Shown: positions 12,791 to 26,351 of the stretch, piece by piece
Layout of the letters: the number at the start of each line of letters is the position of its first letter
Numbering within the stretch: position 1 is the first letter of the stretch
Translations under genes and position numbers: made by a program
The notes under the pieces: model-generated
The model's database searches: none
What the model saw: only the letters and a program-made list of their open reading frames with translations
Told to the model about the DNA's origin: nothing
DNA from: Plectrocnemia conspersa
Lineage: Eukaryota > Arthropoda > Insecta > Trichoptera > Polycentropodidae
DNA: 64,000 nucleotides
NCBI GenBank assembly: GCA_009617715.1
Contig: VTFK01000527.1
Location: forward strand, 62,001-126,000
Direction: 5' to 3'

Positions 12791-14228
12791 AGCGTGTATG
12801 TGCCGCTTAAACAATCGTTATTCCCGATCGACGCCCATTGAAATAAAAATGCAGATTTTTCGCATTGTTTTCGATCTGAATATATATTTTTTAAAAGTGT
12901 TTCATAGGTGAAGAGTAAGTCTCGGAAATAATATTAATCAATTTATCTTTGGCACAAATTGCTATCAAGGTTTAATATGAAGGTATTTTCTTTAAAATTT
13001 TAATTTTGAAAGTACTAAGCTAAGATCAAACAACATTTTTTTTGTAATGCACAATCTAGACTTTTCTTAAAATAATATAGGAATATATTAATGAAATTGA
13101 TAAAGTATAATAAAGAAGCATCCAGTCTAAAGATATGTGAGATTGCAAATTTCCATTGCTCTCAAGAGTTGTCATTTTTAAGCCCTAAGTCTAAGCTGTT
13201 TAAAAATTGTATATGTTACAGTATTTTAAAAATATCGACTAGTATAATAAAATAAGTAACTGACTTGTCGATGAATTTGACTTAATATAGTAATATTTAT
13301 TTTCTTACAGCGTTGAGCGTGTGATTATTATTAAGACTTACCTTTACTTAGCAACTGTCATCGGCGTATGCTAGTGGTTGTAGGGCAGTCTAGTCGATGA
13401 ATTGTAGAGTGTTTAAATTAATAAACTCAGCAGTATCACATATGATATAGTTCAGTATTCTCAGATAGATCTTGTATGTATGTGAATTTGAGCTATTTAA
13501 TACTTTATCGATACCATCAAATTAAATTTACCAAAAAACATAACTTTTTACATTTTTTTTATTGTTTGATATAACGGTGATTACCGAATTACATAGGGTA
13601 ACGCGATCCCAGCTTGTCCCTTAAGGCGCTCCTTAACGATACCGGCACGTTAAAAGGTGTTCTCTCTCTGAAAATACCCTTTTTCGCATGCAATTCGCGT
13701 TATTGATATGGCGATACCTCCTTTTACCGGTAGGCCTTAGCCGAACGTGAAAAAATGACCATTTAATAACAGTGCATTAGTACATATGCACCTGTATGCA
13801 TTTTAATGCAGCCCCCAGATTTTTGAGATCGTGCCGTGTATCGATTCAGATTTTATTAACGCGGTGCCACACACCTGCAATATGTGCACAACGCACAATT
13901 TGCGAAAACTGTATATATAAATCATCTCGTTTTTAATCGAAATTTTTATCAGCTGTGTGTAATTTAATTCATAGAAATCTTGGCTATATTTGTGTTATTT
14001 ATTTCAGAATCATTAAAGATGTCCACATAATTTTTTACAAATTATAAATAATATTTAATAAGAGTACCTAATATTAAACTTGTTTCTTGTCATGTAAGAA
14101 AACCCGTATCTAATCCTTAACATTTTATAATATTTTAAAAATCTTAAAGCGTGAATTCATCATTAACAGTTATTTATATAAATTCATTGGCAATCTAAAA
14201 AAATATTAAATTAAAAAAAAATATAAAT

Positions 14229-14284
14229 CGGACCAGCTTCTCAAAACGTTCAATGTTTATTGAACGTTTTGAGGAGCTGGTCTG
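14229..14284. repeat. Hairpin with 26-bp arms
   Basis: Arms 14229-14254 and 14259-14284 are complementary with two mismatches around a 4-base loop (gttt). The core arm reads TCAAAACGTTCAAT. It lies 43 bp before a second, longer hairpin and is probably part of a foldback MITE. Confidence 0.85.
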
Positions 14285-14326
14285 ATTTTTAGAGGTTCGC
14301 GAGTATTATTATTTTTGATATCTCAG

Positions 14327-14474
14327 GATTCATCACGATTTTTGCTCACTTTCTTTCTATATTTCGGCTGCAATGTTCCAGCCATGGTCACGAATTATCA
14401 GTTACGGATAATTCGTGACCATGGCTGGAGCATCGCAGCCGAATTAAAGAAAGAAGCAAAAATCGCGATCAATC
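14327..14474. repeat. Long hairpin with about 70-bp arms
   Basis: Left arm 14327-14399 and right arm 14407-14474 pair around a 7-base loop. The innermost 22 bp (ending CACGAATTATC) are a perfect match, with scattered mismatches and a small bulge further out. An 85-codon open frame (14315-14572) crosses it only because the palindrome lacks stops. It may be a foldback MITE or a hairpin-RNA source. Confidence 0.9.
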
Positions 14475-14659
14475 CCAATGGATACATACAGTTTCCCTGT
14501 TTACTTTCACGAGGTGAAGGCAAGGGTTGTTTTTTAAATTATTTTTTTTTAATTTTTTTCTTCTTAAAATAATTAAAAGGTTTTGTAAAGATTTTTGTAA
14601 CACAATAATTGCAGTTGATTTAAAACCGTAAGAATTATGGCTATTGTAAATTTATTTAA

Positions 14660-14870
14660 AAATTAAAATATATGATAATTTAATTAAAAACATTCTAGCC
14701 TAATAGGTTACCTTGTTCAAACAATTTTCAAACAACAATACACAGTAATATATTATACATTAGAAAGAAAGAAAAAAATATTAAAATTAAATAAAATAAA
14801 CCAGACCAACTCCTCGTAGCTGACATTAAACAGATCAATGTGCAATGTCAGCGTTTAACCTTGTCCCATA
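14660..14870 (-). repeat. Dispersed repeat copy 2, related to 12.4 kb
   Basis: Shares the ordered blocks with the 12.39-12.48 kb segment. It also contains a short inverted pair GCTGACATT / AATGTCAGC (14818-14856) and an ACCAACTCCTC motif resembling the arms of the 14.23-kb hairpin, so the whole 14.22-14.87 kb stretch may be one composite element. Confidence 0.4.
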
Positions 14871-17599
14871 TGGACCTAAATAATGTTTTTTTATTATATA
14901 CGATTTTAATATAATTAAAATTTCGATCGAACATCAGAGATTAAGGATATTTAGATTTTCTTAATCTCACAAATTAATATCGTGATGAATAATTAAAAAT
15001 TGAGCTTCATCGTTCGTGAATACAGAAAATTCTATAATAATGAGCTTTTCAATTCAACTCAAAGAACGAAAAAATCTGTAACCAAATTAGACTATGAAGA
15101 ACGTTCCAATATCAACATTTCAGATCTATATTTTGATCTGAGCGTCCATTTTTTAATAGTCAATACTGAGCTAGTAGATCATCCGAGCAACCGAGGTCTA
15201 TTTTTTTAAACCCAAGACGAACTTTGTCAAAGACTTTTTCAAAATACTTGTTTTTAATCAATATTAATATTTATTATGCATTAGTATAATTTAGCTGAAT
15301 TTTTTAAGCATTACGGTGAATATGATTTTTTTTTATTTAAATACATATATTTTTCAATATAAATATTGAATTAATTTCAGTTTATATTTTTATAATATGT
15401 TTTTAATGTATTTTTTATTTTATATATATATTTTAAAATATTTTAACTTATATTTTTCTCGTGCAATTAATGAAGTCATGAATAATGAATTTTAATTAAG
15501 TTATAACTCTTAAATCCTATAAATCATCAAAAAATCACATTCGAAATCGTGACTATTTAATTCCCAATCGTTACCCAAAATTACAAGACAAAGTTCCGAA
15601 ATCGCACAATAATAACAGGTCCAATATTGCCGATTTAAAATCGGACCAGATCTAATCGTCACTCTTAGGGCGTTTTTCTCACGACATTCTGCGACGATAC
15701 CATTTTTTTTTCTAGACATTTTGTACCTTTATTAGAGGGCATTGTGTCCGAAGCACCTTTCAAATTCGCCGGTCGGCTACTTAGCAAAAATTGAAGCATT
15801 TCATATCCCGGGGTCATGTTTTAGATCCTGTGAGACACGACCGATTATTGATCGCTGCTGTTTGGGCAAAGGTGCGTATATTTCAAAAATTTTGATCCTT
15901 GCGGACATTGCTTCGTCTGAGATAATTATAGGTTGGATAATCATATGATCTATTGGGTTGAACCAATTCTCATATATCATTATATATTATCAGAAAAATA
16001 TCGTTTCAAGTTCGAATAATAGTGATCCACAATGAAAAATATAAAATAATGATTTTACTGTAATTAAAGTTAACCAATAACAGCCTTTGGTTTGCGGTAT
16101 TAAAATGTTATGTTTTATTTCATTAAACCTGTGCTATAATTATATTTGAAAAGCATATTTTTAAGCATTCAATAAATATTTATGGTAAATAAATGCATTC
16201 TTGAAAATAACCGGTTTTATTTTATAAAACATTACGCAAATATCGCGACATATGCTTTGCGTCAAAGGGTTAACAATAATACGCTTCTTGTTTATACTTT
16301 ATTGTATACCTTGCGTGAATGTATTTAAACTATGGTTTATAAAAATCTGACACGAAAGGGAATCTCGTATTTGGGGTCGCATAATTGCGGCATAATTTTT
16401 TAAAGAAGCTTTTGTAGCATCGTCGGCGTCTTTTCGCTTTCACTATTCATTGTTGTGGTACAACGGAACGATAATAATAATAATTAAACACTATATTCAA
16501 AGTATAAAAAGGTACTTCTGTTCGGCACATGTTATACACAGTCGGTAATTATATAAAAAATATTATATACACTTCTTACTACTTCAGATCACATAATTTT
16601 ATGTGAATATAATAATAAAAAAAGCAGCGACGTGCTCTAAATAGATATTGAAAAGGCATTCGCAAATCTTCCAAATTTAATTTTTAAATTGAATTTCGGT
16701 GGAATTTTTTAAGTCATTAGACTGTGTTATTCGACTATTGTGTTTAATTTGTGTTGTCAAGCGTTAGATCAACAGTAGCTGCGGAGATTGCAATGAAGCG
16801 TGTACAGCCGCAACCCCATCTGTTCACTGGATTTGACCGATGCTGGATCATATTTAACACCAACATCGGATTCGGCTGCTGGAATTTGATGCGATTCGAC
16901 TGTTGAGCAATCGGTATTTGGATTCGGTGTGTTCTATGTTGTTTTTTTGCCTTGTTCTTGGTGGGTTTTTTGTTTAAATAAAAAAAATGTGTATCGCGTT
17001 GGGGAGAAGACAGTTGTTTAATATGTTTTCTATCAAATATCTAAAACTTATTTTTTCATGAAGATTTTATAATAAATTTAATTTATTAATTGTTTTAATT
17101 TATTTTCTTGGAATCTACTTAACCTTTTTTTTGCTTATTTTTATGAAAGATTTAGTCAGTCGTTTTCTTTTTTTTTTTCTGCTTTGGGTCTATAAATATA
17201 ACAAATGTAGGGTATACTTGTAATACGATTTTTTATATAAGATTAGATAAATAATTGTGATACAAATTTAGATTACAACATAAACTTCTTGACTATAAAT
17301 ATTTAATTTAAAAAAGAAAAAGAAAATAAGATAATTTTTATTTTTCTATATTAAAGTAAAATAAAAAATGGTTATAAAAAAATAAAACAACGTTATTTAT
17401 ATATTATATAGTATATGATATAATATTAAAATCATATTTTTTTTAAATGGCAACTATTCTAAACAAACAATTTGTAACTTGGTTATAAAAAAAATTAAAA
17501 ATAGAAATTAAATTAAAATAGATTTCGTTAAAATCTTAAAAAAATTATTTAACCAACGCAGTATTGTTTTAAAATAGAGACTTCTTTTTTTACCGTAAT
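14871..17599. other. Non-coding, no gene recognised
   Basis: AT-rich. GC-richer stretches at 15560-15940 and 16370-16480 contain short frames (15510-15719, 15742-15948) with no similarity I can name. An AAAGGGTTAA motif lies at 16264-16273. Confidence 0.6.
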
Positions 17600-17607
17600 A
17601 AATACAT

Positions 17608-19089
17608 AATTCCAGACTACATTCTGAAAGGATGCAAGTCTGGTATTTTACAGCCTCTAAAATTTATATTTAATTTAATTTTGAGATCCTCTTGTTTTCC
17701 AGAATTGTGGAAATGTTCAAAAGTCACTCCGATTCATATAAAGGGTCCCAAATCTCAGATTGACAATTACAGGCCAATAGCTTTGATCTCATCACCTGCA
17801 AAATTATTTGAAATTGTTTTGCATAAATACATTTTTAATCATTGCAGGTGTATGCTTCTCGACCAACAACATGGTTTCCGTAAATCTCGATCCACTGTCA
17901 CTAATCTAATGGTTTTGTCTAACTATGTTTCAAAATCATTGGACTCTGGTGTACAAGTGGACGTCATATACACAGATTTTGAAAAAGCATTTGATAAAGT
18001 TAACCATGCTTTACTTGTAAAAAAGTTATCTAATTTCAGGTTTTCTGAAGATTTCATAAATCTATTTTAAAATTACTTGACCAATAGATATCAATTCGTC
18101 AAGTATATTAACTCCTTTTCAGAACGATATAAGACCCCTACTGGAGTACCTCAAGGATCCAATTTGGGTCCATTGTTGTTTTTATTGTTCATTAATGACA
18201 TAGAAACAGCAATAGAGCATTCAGATTTTTTTTATTATATGCAGATGACTTGAAAATTTACAAGAAAATGCATTCGATTTCTGATTCCCTCGACCTACAG
18301 GAGGATCTCAACTCTATATGGAAATGGGCTTGCTATAACCAATTGCCTTTCAGTGTAAAGAAATGTCATACAATTTCATTTTCAAGGTCGTTAACGCCGG
18401 CAAAATATTCATACCATCTAGGTGGATATTTTCTGGAAAGGTTTTCTTCAACTAAGGATTTAGGAGTGACTTTCGAAGAACGTTGGAACTTAGCCAGCAC
18501 ATTGCAGAGACTCATAGCAAATCCTTTAAAATGCTCGGTTTTATCTTGAGAAATGCGCGTTACTTCAGGAATACTTTAGTATTGCGCACTCTTTATTATA
18601 CTCTAGTCCGCAGCATACTAGAAACTAGCTCCATCACTTGGATCCCAGGCGTAATGAATCAATGTAATGAATTGAAGCTGGAAAAAGTACAACGTAAATT
18701 TCTTCGATATTTATACTTACTTGAAGGAATACAGGTATTATCCGTTCTTGTTTCCCAGTGCTTTTATTTTGGGAGCCCTGAGATACGTTTCTTTGTCGAC
18801 TCGCAGAAGTGTTTATGTAATTAAACACTTCTGGAAATTGCTCAAGGGCATCGTAGACAATCCTTCAGTGCTCGAGCAGCTTCAAATGTGGGCTCCTGAA
18901 GGTGGTTATAGTTCTCGGTCGCGTCCACTATTCTTGCCTGTTAAGTCTAGAACTGGAGCACTTGCCTACTCTGCTCTGGCCAAGGCTATTTATCTGCTCA
19001 ATTCTGTCCATAGAAATATTGACATTTTCTCTTGCACATATGGAGTTTTGGTTCAGTTCGTATGGGACAATGCACACCTGTTGAGGTGA
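17608..19089 (+). pseudogene. LINE reverse transcriptase pseudogene
   Basis: Reverse transcriptase fragment in four frame segments: 17608-18067 (fingers and palm up to TDFEKAFDKVNH), a segment carrying TGVPQGSNLGP, 18235-18500 (YADD and thumb start), then 18483-18740 and 18721-19089 (C-terminal region ending NAHLLR). A TAA at 18068 and at least three indels separate them. The catalytic Asp residues are still visible, but the gene cannot make a full protein. Confidence 0.92.
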
Positions 19090-19201
19090 TTTGTGTCTGT
19101 TGTTTTGTCTTGTTTATATTTGTATGTATTATGATGTATTTGTACTTTTGACTATCGTGACGCATTGGGTTTGCTTGTCAGGTCACGATGGTTATAATTT
19201 T

Positions 19202-19231
19202 AATAAATAAATAAATAAATAATAAATAATA
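19202..19231 (+). repeat. (AAAT)n tail of the LINE
   Basis: Tandem aaat/aata units immediately after the LINE 3' UTR, the usual simple-repeat tail of jockey/CR1-type elements. Confidence 0.85.
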
Positions 19232-19232
19232 A

Positions 19233-20469
19233 CAGAGAACAACGTAAAATGATTATTAAGATTTTAAAATAGAAATTACAGTAAAATAAAATTTAAAATA
19301 GATTGTGTGAAATATTGAGTTGAGTTTGTCAAATAACCTGATTCACCATCTGCTTTAAAAATAGCAGCTAATATTTTTGTAAAACATATTTATAATAAAT
19401 AAAATTATAATTAAAAAATTAAAAAAATTAATAACGTTTTAACGAAGATTTAATTATTCGTGTTTCTGTTTGATATCGATCAAGATATTTAACGTTTATA
19501 AGTTATGTAACTACCTAAAAACTCGACTCAAACAATTTAAAATAAGCATTACAATGTGTCACAAATATTCCAACTCAGCTCGAGCAATTTGCGTAAAATT
19601 GGCCAATAACCACATTCTAAACCATTTCGCTGAACCAAATCACGCAACTTGAATACTTTGTGTACACTTAACGATCATAAGAACCATAAAAAACTTCACC
19701 TTCTCTGGATGCTCAAATAAAGATTATTATTTTTTAAATAATCTCGGCGTGAGAATCCTTCACCACCCGTAGAAACAAAGTGTGTCGGCAATAATTCGTT
19801 TAGCGGTCGTATACGAATAAAAACCACGATCGGATACGATTAATGAAGATAAGCAGAGGTAAGAGAAGGTAAGGAGAAGGACCAGCGTTTAATTTTTTAT
19901 TGTCCAGCTCGTTTCCGAGAAACGATCTGGTCGATCCGCGTGGTAATTTGCTCGCTCGTCTCCGAGCACGAGATTGCGTGCAGCATCCTTCATTAGCCGT
20001 TTTGCGAGTCGCTCTCAAGCGTCGAGTGCTTCTGCCATGCTCAAGTGGCCCACGGTTTGCAAAACTGTATGAAAATTGCACGGAAGCGTAGTTGGTATTG
20101 ATAACATTTCTGACGTTTTGACATTGAAAAATAAATTATTTAAAAAAATCTTAATATCATTTATTATACGCTGGTTGTTTTAATAATGTATTTGTAAAAA
20201 TATTAAAATAATGATAACGCCCATCTCATAACTCGTGACTAAAGATTGAAATATGTACTTCTATCATATAGTTTTGTTTTTGAACGCATCATTTTTATTG
20301 AATGGAGTTTAGTGTGGAAAAATATATAAGCCACAAGTAATCTCATGATAGGAGGGATAGTCAGAGCACTTCAGTAAAATGCTGAATAATTAGTATGATA
20401 ATTGTGAAGGCAAGGACAGCGGATGTGATCTGCATACTTAGTAGCACAGAACCTTAACGACATCAAGCT
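19233..20469. other. Non-coding, no gene recognised
   Basis: AT-rich with a GC-richer block at 19850-20090 that is open in two frames on opposite strands (19800-20081 minus, 19900-20091 plus). Neither frame shows a known domain, and a CpG-rich block without stops easily gives such pairs. Confidence 0.55.
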
Positions 20470-20600
20470 TATTCGAAAAATTAACTATGGCAGAAGTTAG
20501 CGAAGTCATCATGAAGCTAAAAAATAAGAATCATCAGGTACAGATGAAATACCTGCCGAACTAGTAGCACGCGGCAATAATAAACTGTTCCAATACAACA
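20470..20600 (+). mobile_element. RTE-type LINE reverse transcriptase fragment
   Basis: Two short adjacent segments read AEVSEVIMKLKNK and, after a one-base frameshift, SSGTDEIPAELVARGNN. This is the N-terminal signature of RTE-like reverse transcriptases (EV..AI..LKN.KA.G.D.IPAEL). Nothing further of the element is recognised, so it is an old fragment. Confidence 0.75.
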
Positions 20601-23600
20601 CGACATAATTTTATAAATATGTATAAAGTAAGTATTGTTGGATGAATGGAACTTGACAGCATTTGTCAATAAAGTAAATTATAATACACAAAAAAATTTA
20701 CAATTACTTAAATATATTTCACCAATAACCAGACTTTTAGTCTGACTACTTTACAAATTTCCGTTTTTACACATTGGGCTTTGTTACAAAATAGGATTAA
20801 AAAAATAAAAATATTTGTGAAAGCACCAAACAGTCTTTGCTTAATCTATTTATCTAATCGATTCAAATCTCCGATCGTAACGTACGTCATGTATTTTTTC
20901 ATGATCAAGACGTTTTAGCGAATCTATAGCAAAAAAATCCGTCGGAGATAATATATTGTTGTTATTATAGACAGAGAATTTTCAAAAAAAAATCTAAATG
21001 CATATGTAATTTAATGCATTGATTTAGGAAAATCATAAATATTTGGAATTATTAGGCATTGACTAATTTTATTTTTAGTGAGTAAATCATATATTAAAAA
21101 AAATGGCATTAAACATCATTACACGATGGAAATTTACTTACCTTTTTTTTTTTTTTTCATATTCATTTAAAAAATTTAAATTCAAAGATTACTTCTTTCT
21201 CTATACAATTATATATTTTACAAAATAATATAAGAACATATTATTTTAGTAACATTTTTTGTAATTATTAACTTTTAGTTTTTATTTTTAATTCGTAACT
21301 TTATTTTATAAACAGCATTTAAAACATATTTGAAATTATAAAAAATGATTTGATATTTAAAATAATAATAAAATAATATATGTATATATACACATAGAAA
21401 ATATAATTTTCAGATATTTACTTTTACAAATGTTATTCTAACAGAAGTATTTATTTTTTAAAAAGACACAAAACACAAAAAAAAAAAACATATATTTTAA
21501 AAAAAAAAATGAATACAAAAAAAAACTTAAAACATTAATACAAAAAAATTAAGTAAACAAATTTTTAATAAAGAAAGTATATCTGTGACTTTCAAATTTC
21601 AAAATAAATTTTTTTAGATACAATATATCTTAAAATAAGTTACGAGGTGCTCGTATTAAGGCATTGTCAAGCTTACGTTAATTTATTATTAGAAGATATT
21701 CTGAAAAAACTAATAGTTTTACTAATAAATTGCTATAAGCAAATAACATAAAACACAAAAAAATATTAGTTATACATTAAAAAACACACAGTATATAAAT
21801 ATATTTGTCAACATTACCCCTAATTTAATAATAACTCTACCACTATTTATAAGAATGCCAGTTTTCACAAAAAGATATCTGAAATATATTTTTACATGAT
21901 ATTTGAAATATCCTCTAACACAAATTTTTAACTTTCGAATTATTTTTTTTTTATCTTAAGTCATATTTTTGAGAATGAAACATAAATTAAAAGGTATATA
22001 CTTAAATAAGTTATAATTGGAGTTTTACGGCTACTGTAGTTATATTTTTTTTTGATTTAATCTTCAGAAAAAAGCTTTTTATCACAGTATTTCTTTAAAA
22101 TATGCCATTCTTTAAACAAAACATTATTTTTATATGTTTATGAAAATTAATTACAATAAAAATTTAAGAGTTTTGCACAGCTGATGAGATGTTGGGAATA
22201 AATTATCGAATTCGATATTCCAGATTTCGCGTCTTCCGTTCTTGAAATATTATATAGAGTCATTTTAGTGAGACACAAAAAATTCAAAGAGTAAGGAATA
22301 GTTTTAAATTACTTACAGTTATGTAATATAAAAGCCATAATATTCCTATGTGAGTTAAAATAATATTACACGTATTTCAGCATAAAAAAAATAACAGAAA
22401 TATGAGAAAATCGATATTGAAATCAGTAACTGTGGTGCAATAAAAATGAAAGAAAAATTTAGAACAATATTTGATTAAGACAATAAATTAATATGAGCTA
22501 AAGATTTATTTATAAAGGAGCTTTTTAATTACAAAATAAGAGTATTAAAATGGCTCGACCTAAGATGACGAAAAAAAAAGAGTTTTAGTACTATTAAAAA
22601 AAATGTATCTGGTGAAGAACTAATATTATCTGTAACACTATAAACATATACAGTTAAATCTTAAGCCTTTAAAATCAGGACTCGTTCACCTACTTTATTA
22701 AAGTTTTTACATCCATTTTTATTTATAATTTTTAATAGAAATTTGTTTATGAGTAATATTTTATAGAAATAATTTGAAAATGTGTTTTTTTAAATTGTCA
22801 CATAATTTTGAAGAAAAATAAAATATTAAAAAAAGGGTTTATTTCCTAATGAGAAGTTTGTGAATGATTCATTGAAATAAACAAATACAAATATTTTTGT
22901 GAAAAAAATATCTTTCTATAATAAATAAATTATTAGATTGAAATATTAAAATAATGCTATCAATAATATGTATTATTTTTAGTATTATTAAATAATAATA
23001 CATACATATTGAAAAGTACAAAGACCAATATATTTATATTAGCAGAATATTTATATTAATTATTTTAGCTTAAAAATTAAGTAAATTTATAAATTATTTC
23101 AAGTATTAAATATATAGGTATATAATTTTTATAAGTAAAACTATATTATATATGTAAGCTAATAAATAAATTAGTCCTATATTATAACACAGTTTAAGTA
23201 TAACATTTTTACTAAACTTCTTACTCACTCTTTTATGCTTATATGTATATGTATACATATATATAAAGCCTTACCTTTATAGAAATCCACTAGCCTTACA
23301 ATAACATAATTGTCATTCGTTTATAGCAAATTTAAATTCCATATAAATTTTTATACCGATTGGTATATAATAATAAAGCGGCGCATATTCGTGTGCGTTT
23401 TTAATCCCAGATCAATATAGGCACGCGAAACGATTTAATATCATTTCCAAGAGAATGGCTTCCGAATCGCCTAATTCGTAGGCTATAATTATGTATTTAT
23501 ATATTTATTATGATTGCTATAAATGAATTTTCGCGGAAAAGGCATATTTTTTCGGTCTAAAATAATTTAGTTGAAAATTTACGTAATATACGGTTTCAGT

Positions 23601-26132
23601 AGAGGTTTTCAGATATACTTAATTAAAATATTACATAAAAAATGCACAAAATACTCTTATACTATATGAAGACTTAGGAGACATCTGTTAAAAATATTCC
23701 GAAGTAATATTACAATAAAAAGGTTCTTAACATGGCTTAATTTTATTTTAAGTAAATTTATTATATATTTTTTTTATGCTAACCGGAGATGTCGCTTAAT
23801 ATATATATTATATTAATAAATAATTTATATAAAAAGAAATAAAACAATTAGATGCTGGAACATTTCATGTATTTATTTTATAATTTCATATATTTTAATT
23901 TTTCATATTTTTAGATAGACATATTTAAAATTTTAAAATTCTTAAATGTAACAATTGCTAAGCAAATCAATAAGGTGATACAAATAATATATTGATAACT
24001 CTGGCACTTATTCGTTTTTCATACAATGGAACAAATATAAAAAAATCGCTTAGGATATGCACATATAGCGTTAAATCACATTATGTGACTCATTATAATA
24101 TTTATCACATAAATAGGTAAATATATTTATATATTAGGTATATAATTCAAATTTGGACTGACTTATAACTATGGTTTAATAAATTGTATATTTTGCTAAG
24201 CATTGTATCTTATTACACGTTGATAATATTTTTATAATATAATCTATTAGGAATTTAATATAATAAACAGTTTATATTTTGTATTATAATAAATAGGGTA
24301 TTTTCGTTATATCGTCAATAAATAATTTAATTAAAAAGCATATAGTAATTGAGGCATTTTAAATTGTTCCCTTGATAAATTAATAATACATAGGACTAGC
24401 TAATAAAATAATTAAAATAATATTGGAATTCATTGATATTTTATGGATATGTGGGTCCTATTTTTTTGTTGTTTAACATATTATATATTTACCTAAAAAA
24501 ATGAATATAGATTGAAAATATTTTCTACTATGTATGTATATTCATTAAATATATAGGATAATTTAATTTTGGCGTAATTTTATCTTATAATATAGAATCG
24601 AGAATAAGGAAAAATATTTATTATTCTATAATAAATTGTTCCCCGTTTCAATAACTTTTAATTTAGGCTACACAGACGAACGTAAGCAGTTAAATTGAAA
24701 TCAGTATATTAGATAGTTTTTTTTTATATAATTGTAAATATGCTATATATTTTTATTATGATATGATATTTTTTATATTTTTTTATTTGAACTCTAACGC
24801 ATATTAATGAAGTTAATAATAATATATTTATAAATAATATGTATTTGTGCAAATTTATTAAAAAAAAATACGAAATAATAAATTGCGTATTGGCCCCTTT
24901 GGAGGATTTAACTATTGGTCAAAATCAGAGTTACTATATATATGTTTAAAAATTTAAATATAGTTTATTTAATTTATATTCAACTAATAAATATTTTTTT
25001 TTAATTTTTTAAACTACTATTTTTAAAATATTAAATAGGCATTTAAGATTTTTTTTAAATAAATTCTATAACTTATGTTGAGTACTAAGTCATCGCGTTT
25101 ATCAATTCAATATGACAATATAATCATTTTTTTAAGTTCTACTCAATTTAATTTTTTTTAATAAATATTTTTATAAATTTCTGATATTCTTTCTGTGTTT
25201 CCTTAACTATTATTTGACATTATTATTAGCTATCGAGATGAATGTATTAAAAAACAATTTTGTAGTGAATCATTTAAACCGCCGTAAATTAGTATAAAAC
25301 GCTATAGACTTTTAAAAACACAAATAAAGGACGTTTTAGCCACATAATCAAAAACATAATTCATCGCAGTCAAACTTTTTGTAGACGTTTGTCATCACTG
25401 AACAATATAATCTTACTTATTGAAACGCATGGTTAAGAAATCTTATAACATAAAATACTCGCACTGTTTACAAATATGCCGGAATTTAGGCACTGTAGAA
25501 ATAAAAATATGCCGGAATGCCGAGAGCGTATATTAGAGGAGCGAGGATTGACCATATAGGTAATTGATCAACATAAACCTGTCCACCATTAATCAAAGCT
25601 ACTCATATAAACCATATAAAAAGTTTACAATAACTCGTATTTCACATAAATGATATTAAATATCTATAAATTAACAAACCTAACATCACTTGATGATATT
25701 ATATATCTATAAATATGCAAGACAAACTGACAAAGTCACGCCATTAGGTCCCAAATGTGTGAATATTTTAACTCTTTCAGGAACCCTATGGTTTTTTCCA
25801 AAAAAAAAACATTTGGAAAACGTTAACGTAAACTAAGCATTAGTTACTGAAATTGAATCATCTTTTCGGTTTAGAAAGGTTTCAATAATAGATAAATAGC
25901 TTCCACATAGCATTTTGAATAGACTAGTATCTATTGTATAATGTACAAAATGTTTATATTGAACAAATATACTCATAAAAAATAAGTTTTGCAATAACTC
26001 CCAGATCCAAACATAACTATAAATTCCAACATATACTAGGAATAATTACCCATTCAAGTGAAAATACTAGCTTTAGTAAATTTTATAAAAACGCGATTAC
26101 TTATTACTCAACCCAAGATTTGCTAGTCATAT
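20601..26132. other. AT-rich gene desert downstream of rdgC
   Basis: Exceptionally AT-rich, with long poly-A/T runs and no open frame of note. The part next to 26132 should include the rdgC 3' UTR, but I cannot place its end. No transposase or RNA gene was recognised. Confidence 0.65.
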
Positions 26133-26351
26133 CTATGTTCCGCCATTAGTTTTATCAGTTGAGCTTTCGCCAATCTTTGCTTCGCTTATTCCGTTTTGCA
26201 TCAACTTATCTTCTTTTCCAACCGAAACTTTACCATCCTGAGTATTATCCTCAACTTTATCATCCTGCTTATCCCCATTTTCAATAGTAATCCATTCGGT
26301 TGTAGAATCATCGTTATGATCGACCGCCGTAACTTGACGGTCGGCGTGCTG
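26133..26351 (-). CDS. rdgC: Candidate stop-codon readthrough extension of rdgC (72 codons then TAG)
   Basis: Directly after the TGA (26354-26352) the rdgC frame continues CAG CAC GCC... for 72 sense codons to TAG at 26135-26133. The encoded tail is hydrophilic: 11 Asp, 6 Glu, 7 Lys, 1 Arg, no Cys, and includes TTEWITIEN, QDDKVEDN and NGISEAKIGE. This resembles a disordered acidic tail rather than AT-rich 3' UTR, where stops come quickly in all frames nearby. TGA followed by C is the classical leaky stop context, and readthrough is known to be frequent in insects. As I recall, fly RdgC has a tail after its last EF-hand. Alternatives are a recent nonsense mutation, a base error, or chance. The open frame is seen; translation is inferred. 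Confidence 0.55.
   Translation of the reverse strand, partial: QHADRQVTAVDHNDDSTTEWITIENGDKQDDKVEDNTQDGKVSVGKEDKLMQNGISEAKIGESSTDKTNGGT

Larger units (their letters stand above)
9134..14220. other. Non-coding, no gene confidently recognised
   Basis: AT-rich except a CpG-richer patch (10575-10860) and a GC-rich repeat-like block (12500-12790). Many short frames occur but none has recognisable domains. The patch and block are described separately. Confidence 0.6.
17600..19232 (+). mobile_element. Jockey-like non-LTR retrotransposon, 5'-truncated
   Basis: The 3' part of a LINE reverse transcriptase ORF followed by a short 3' UTR and an (AAAT)n tail (19202-19231). Readable RT blocks are PDYILKGCKSG, NYRPIALISSPAKLFE, QHGFRKSRST, TDFEKAFDKVNH, TGVPQGSNLGPLLF, the catalytic YADDLKIY (about 18238-18261) and the downstream LGVTFEERWN. 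These blocks and the oligo-(AAAT) tail fit the jockey/CR1 group. The endonuclease half is absent, as expected from 5' truncation on insertion. Stops (18068-18070) and frameshifts (before YADD, near 18490, near 18730) disable it. Confidence 0.93.

Noticed and set aside
19800..20091. Overlapping 93- and 63-codon frames on opposite strands
   Set aside because: Both arise from one CpG-rich block without stops; neither has a known motif, start context or splice signals.
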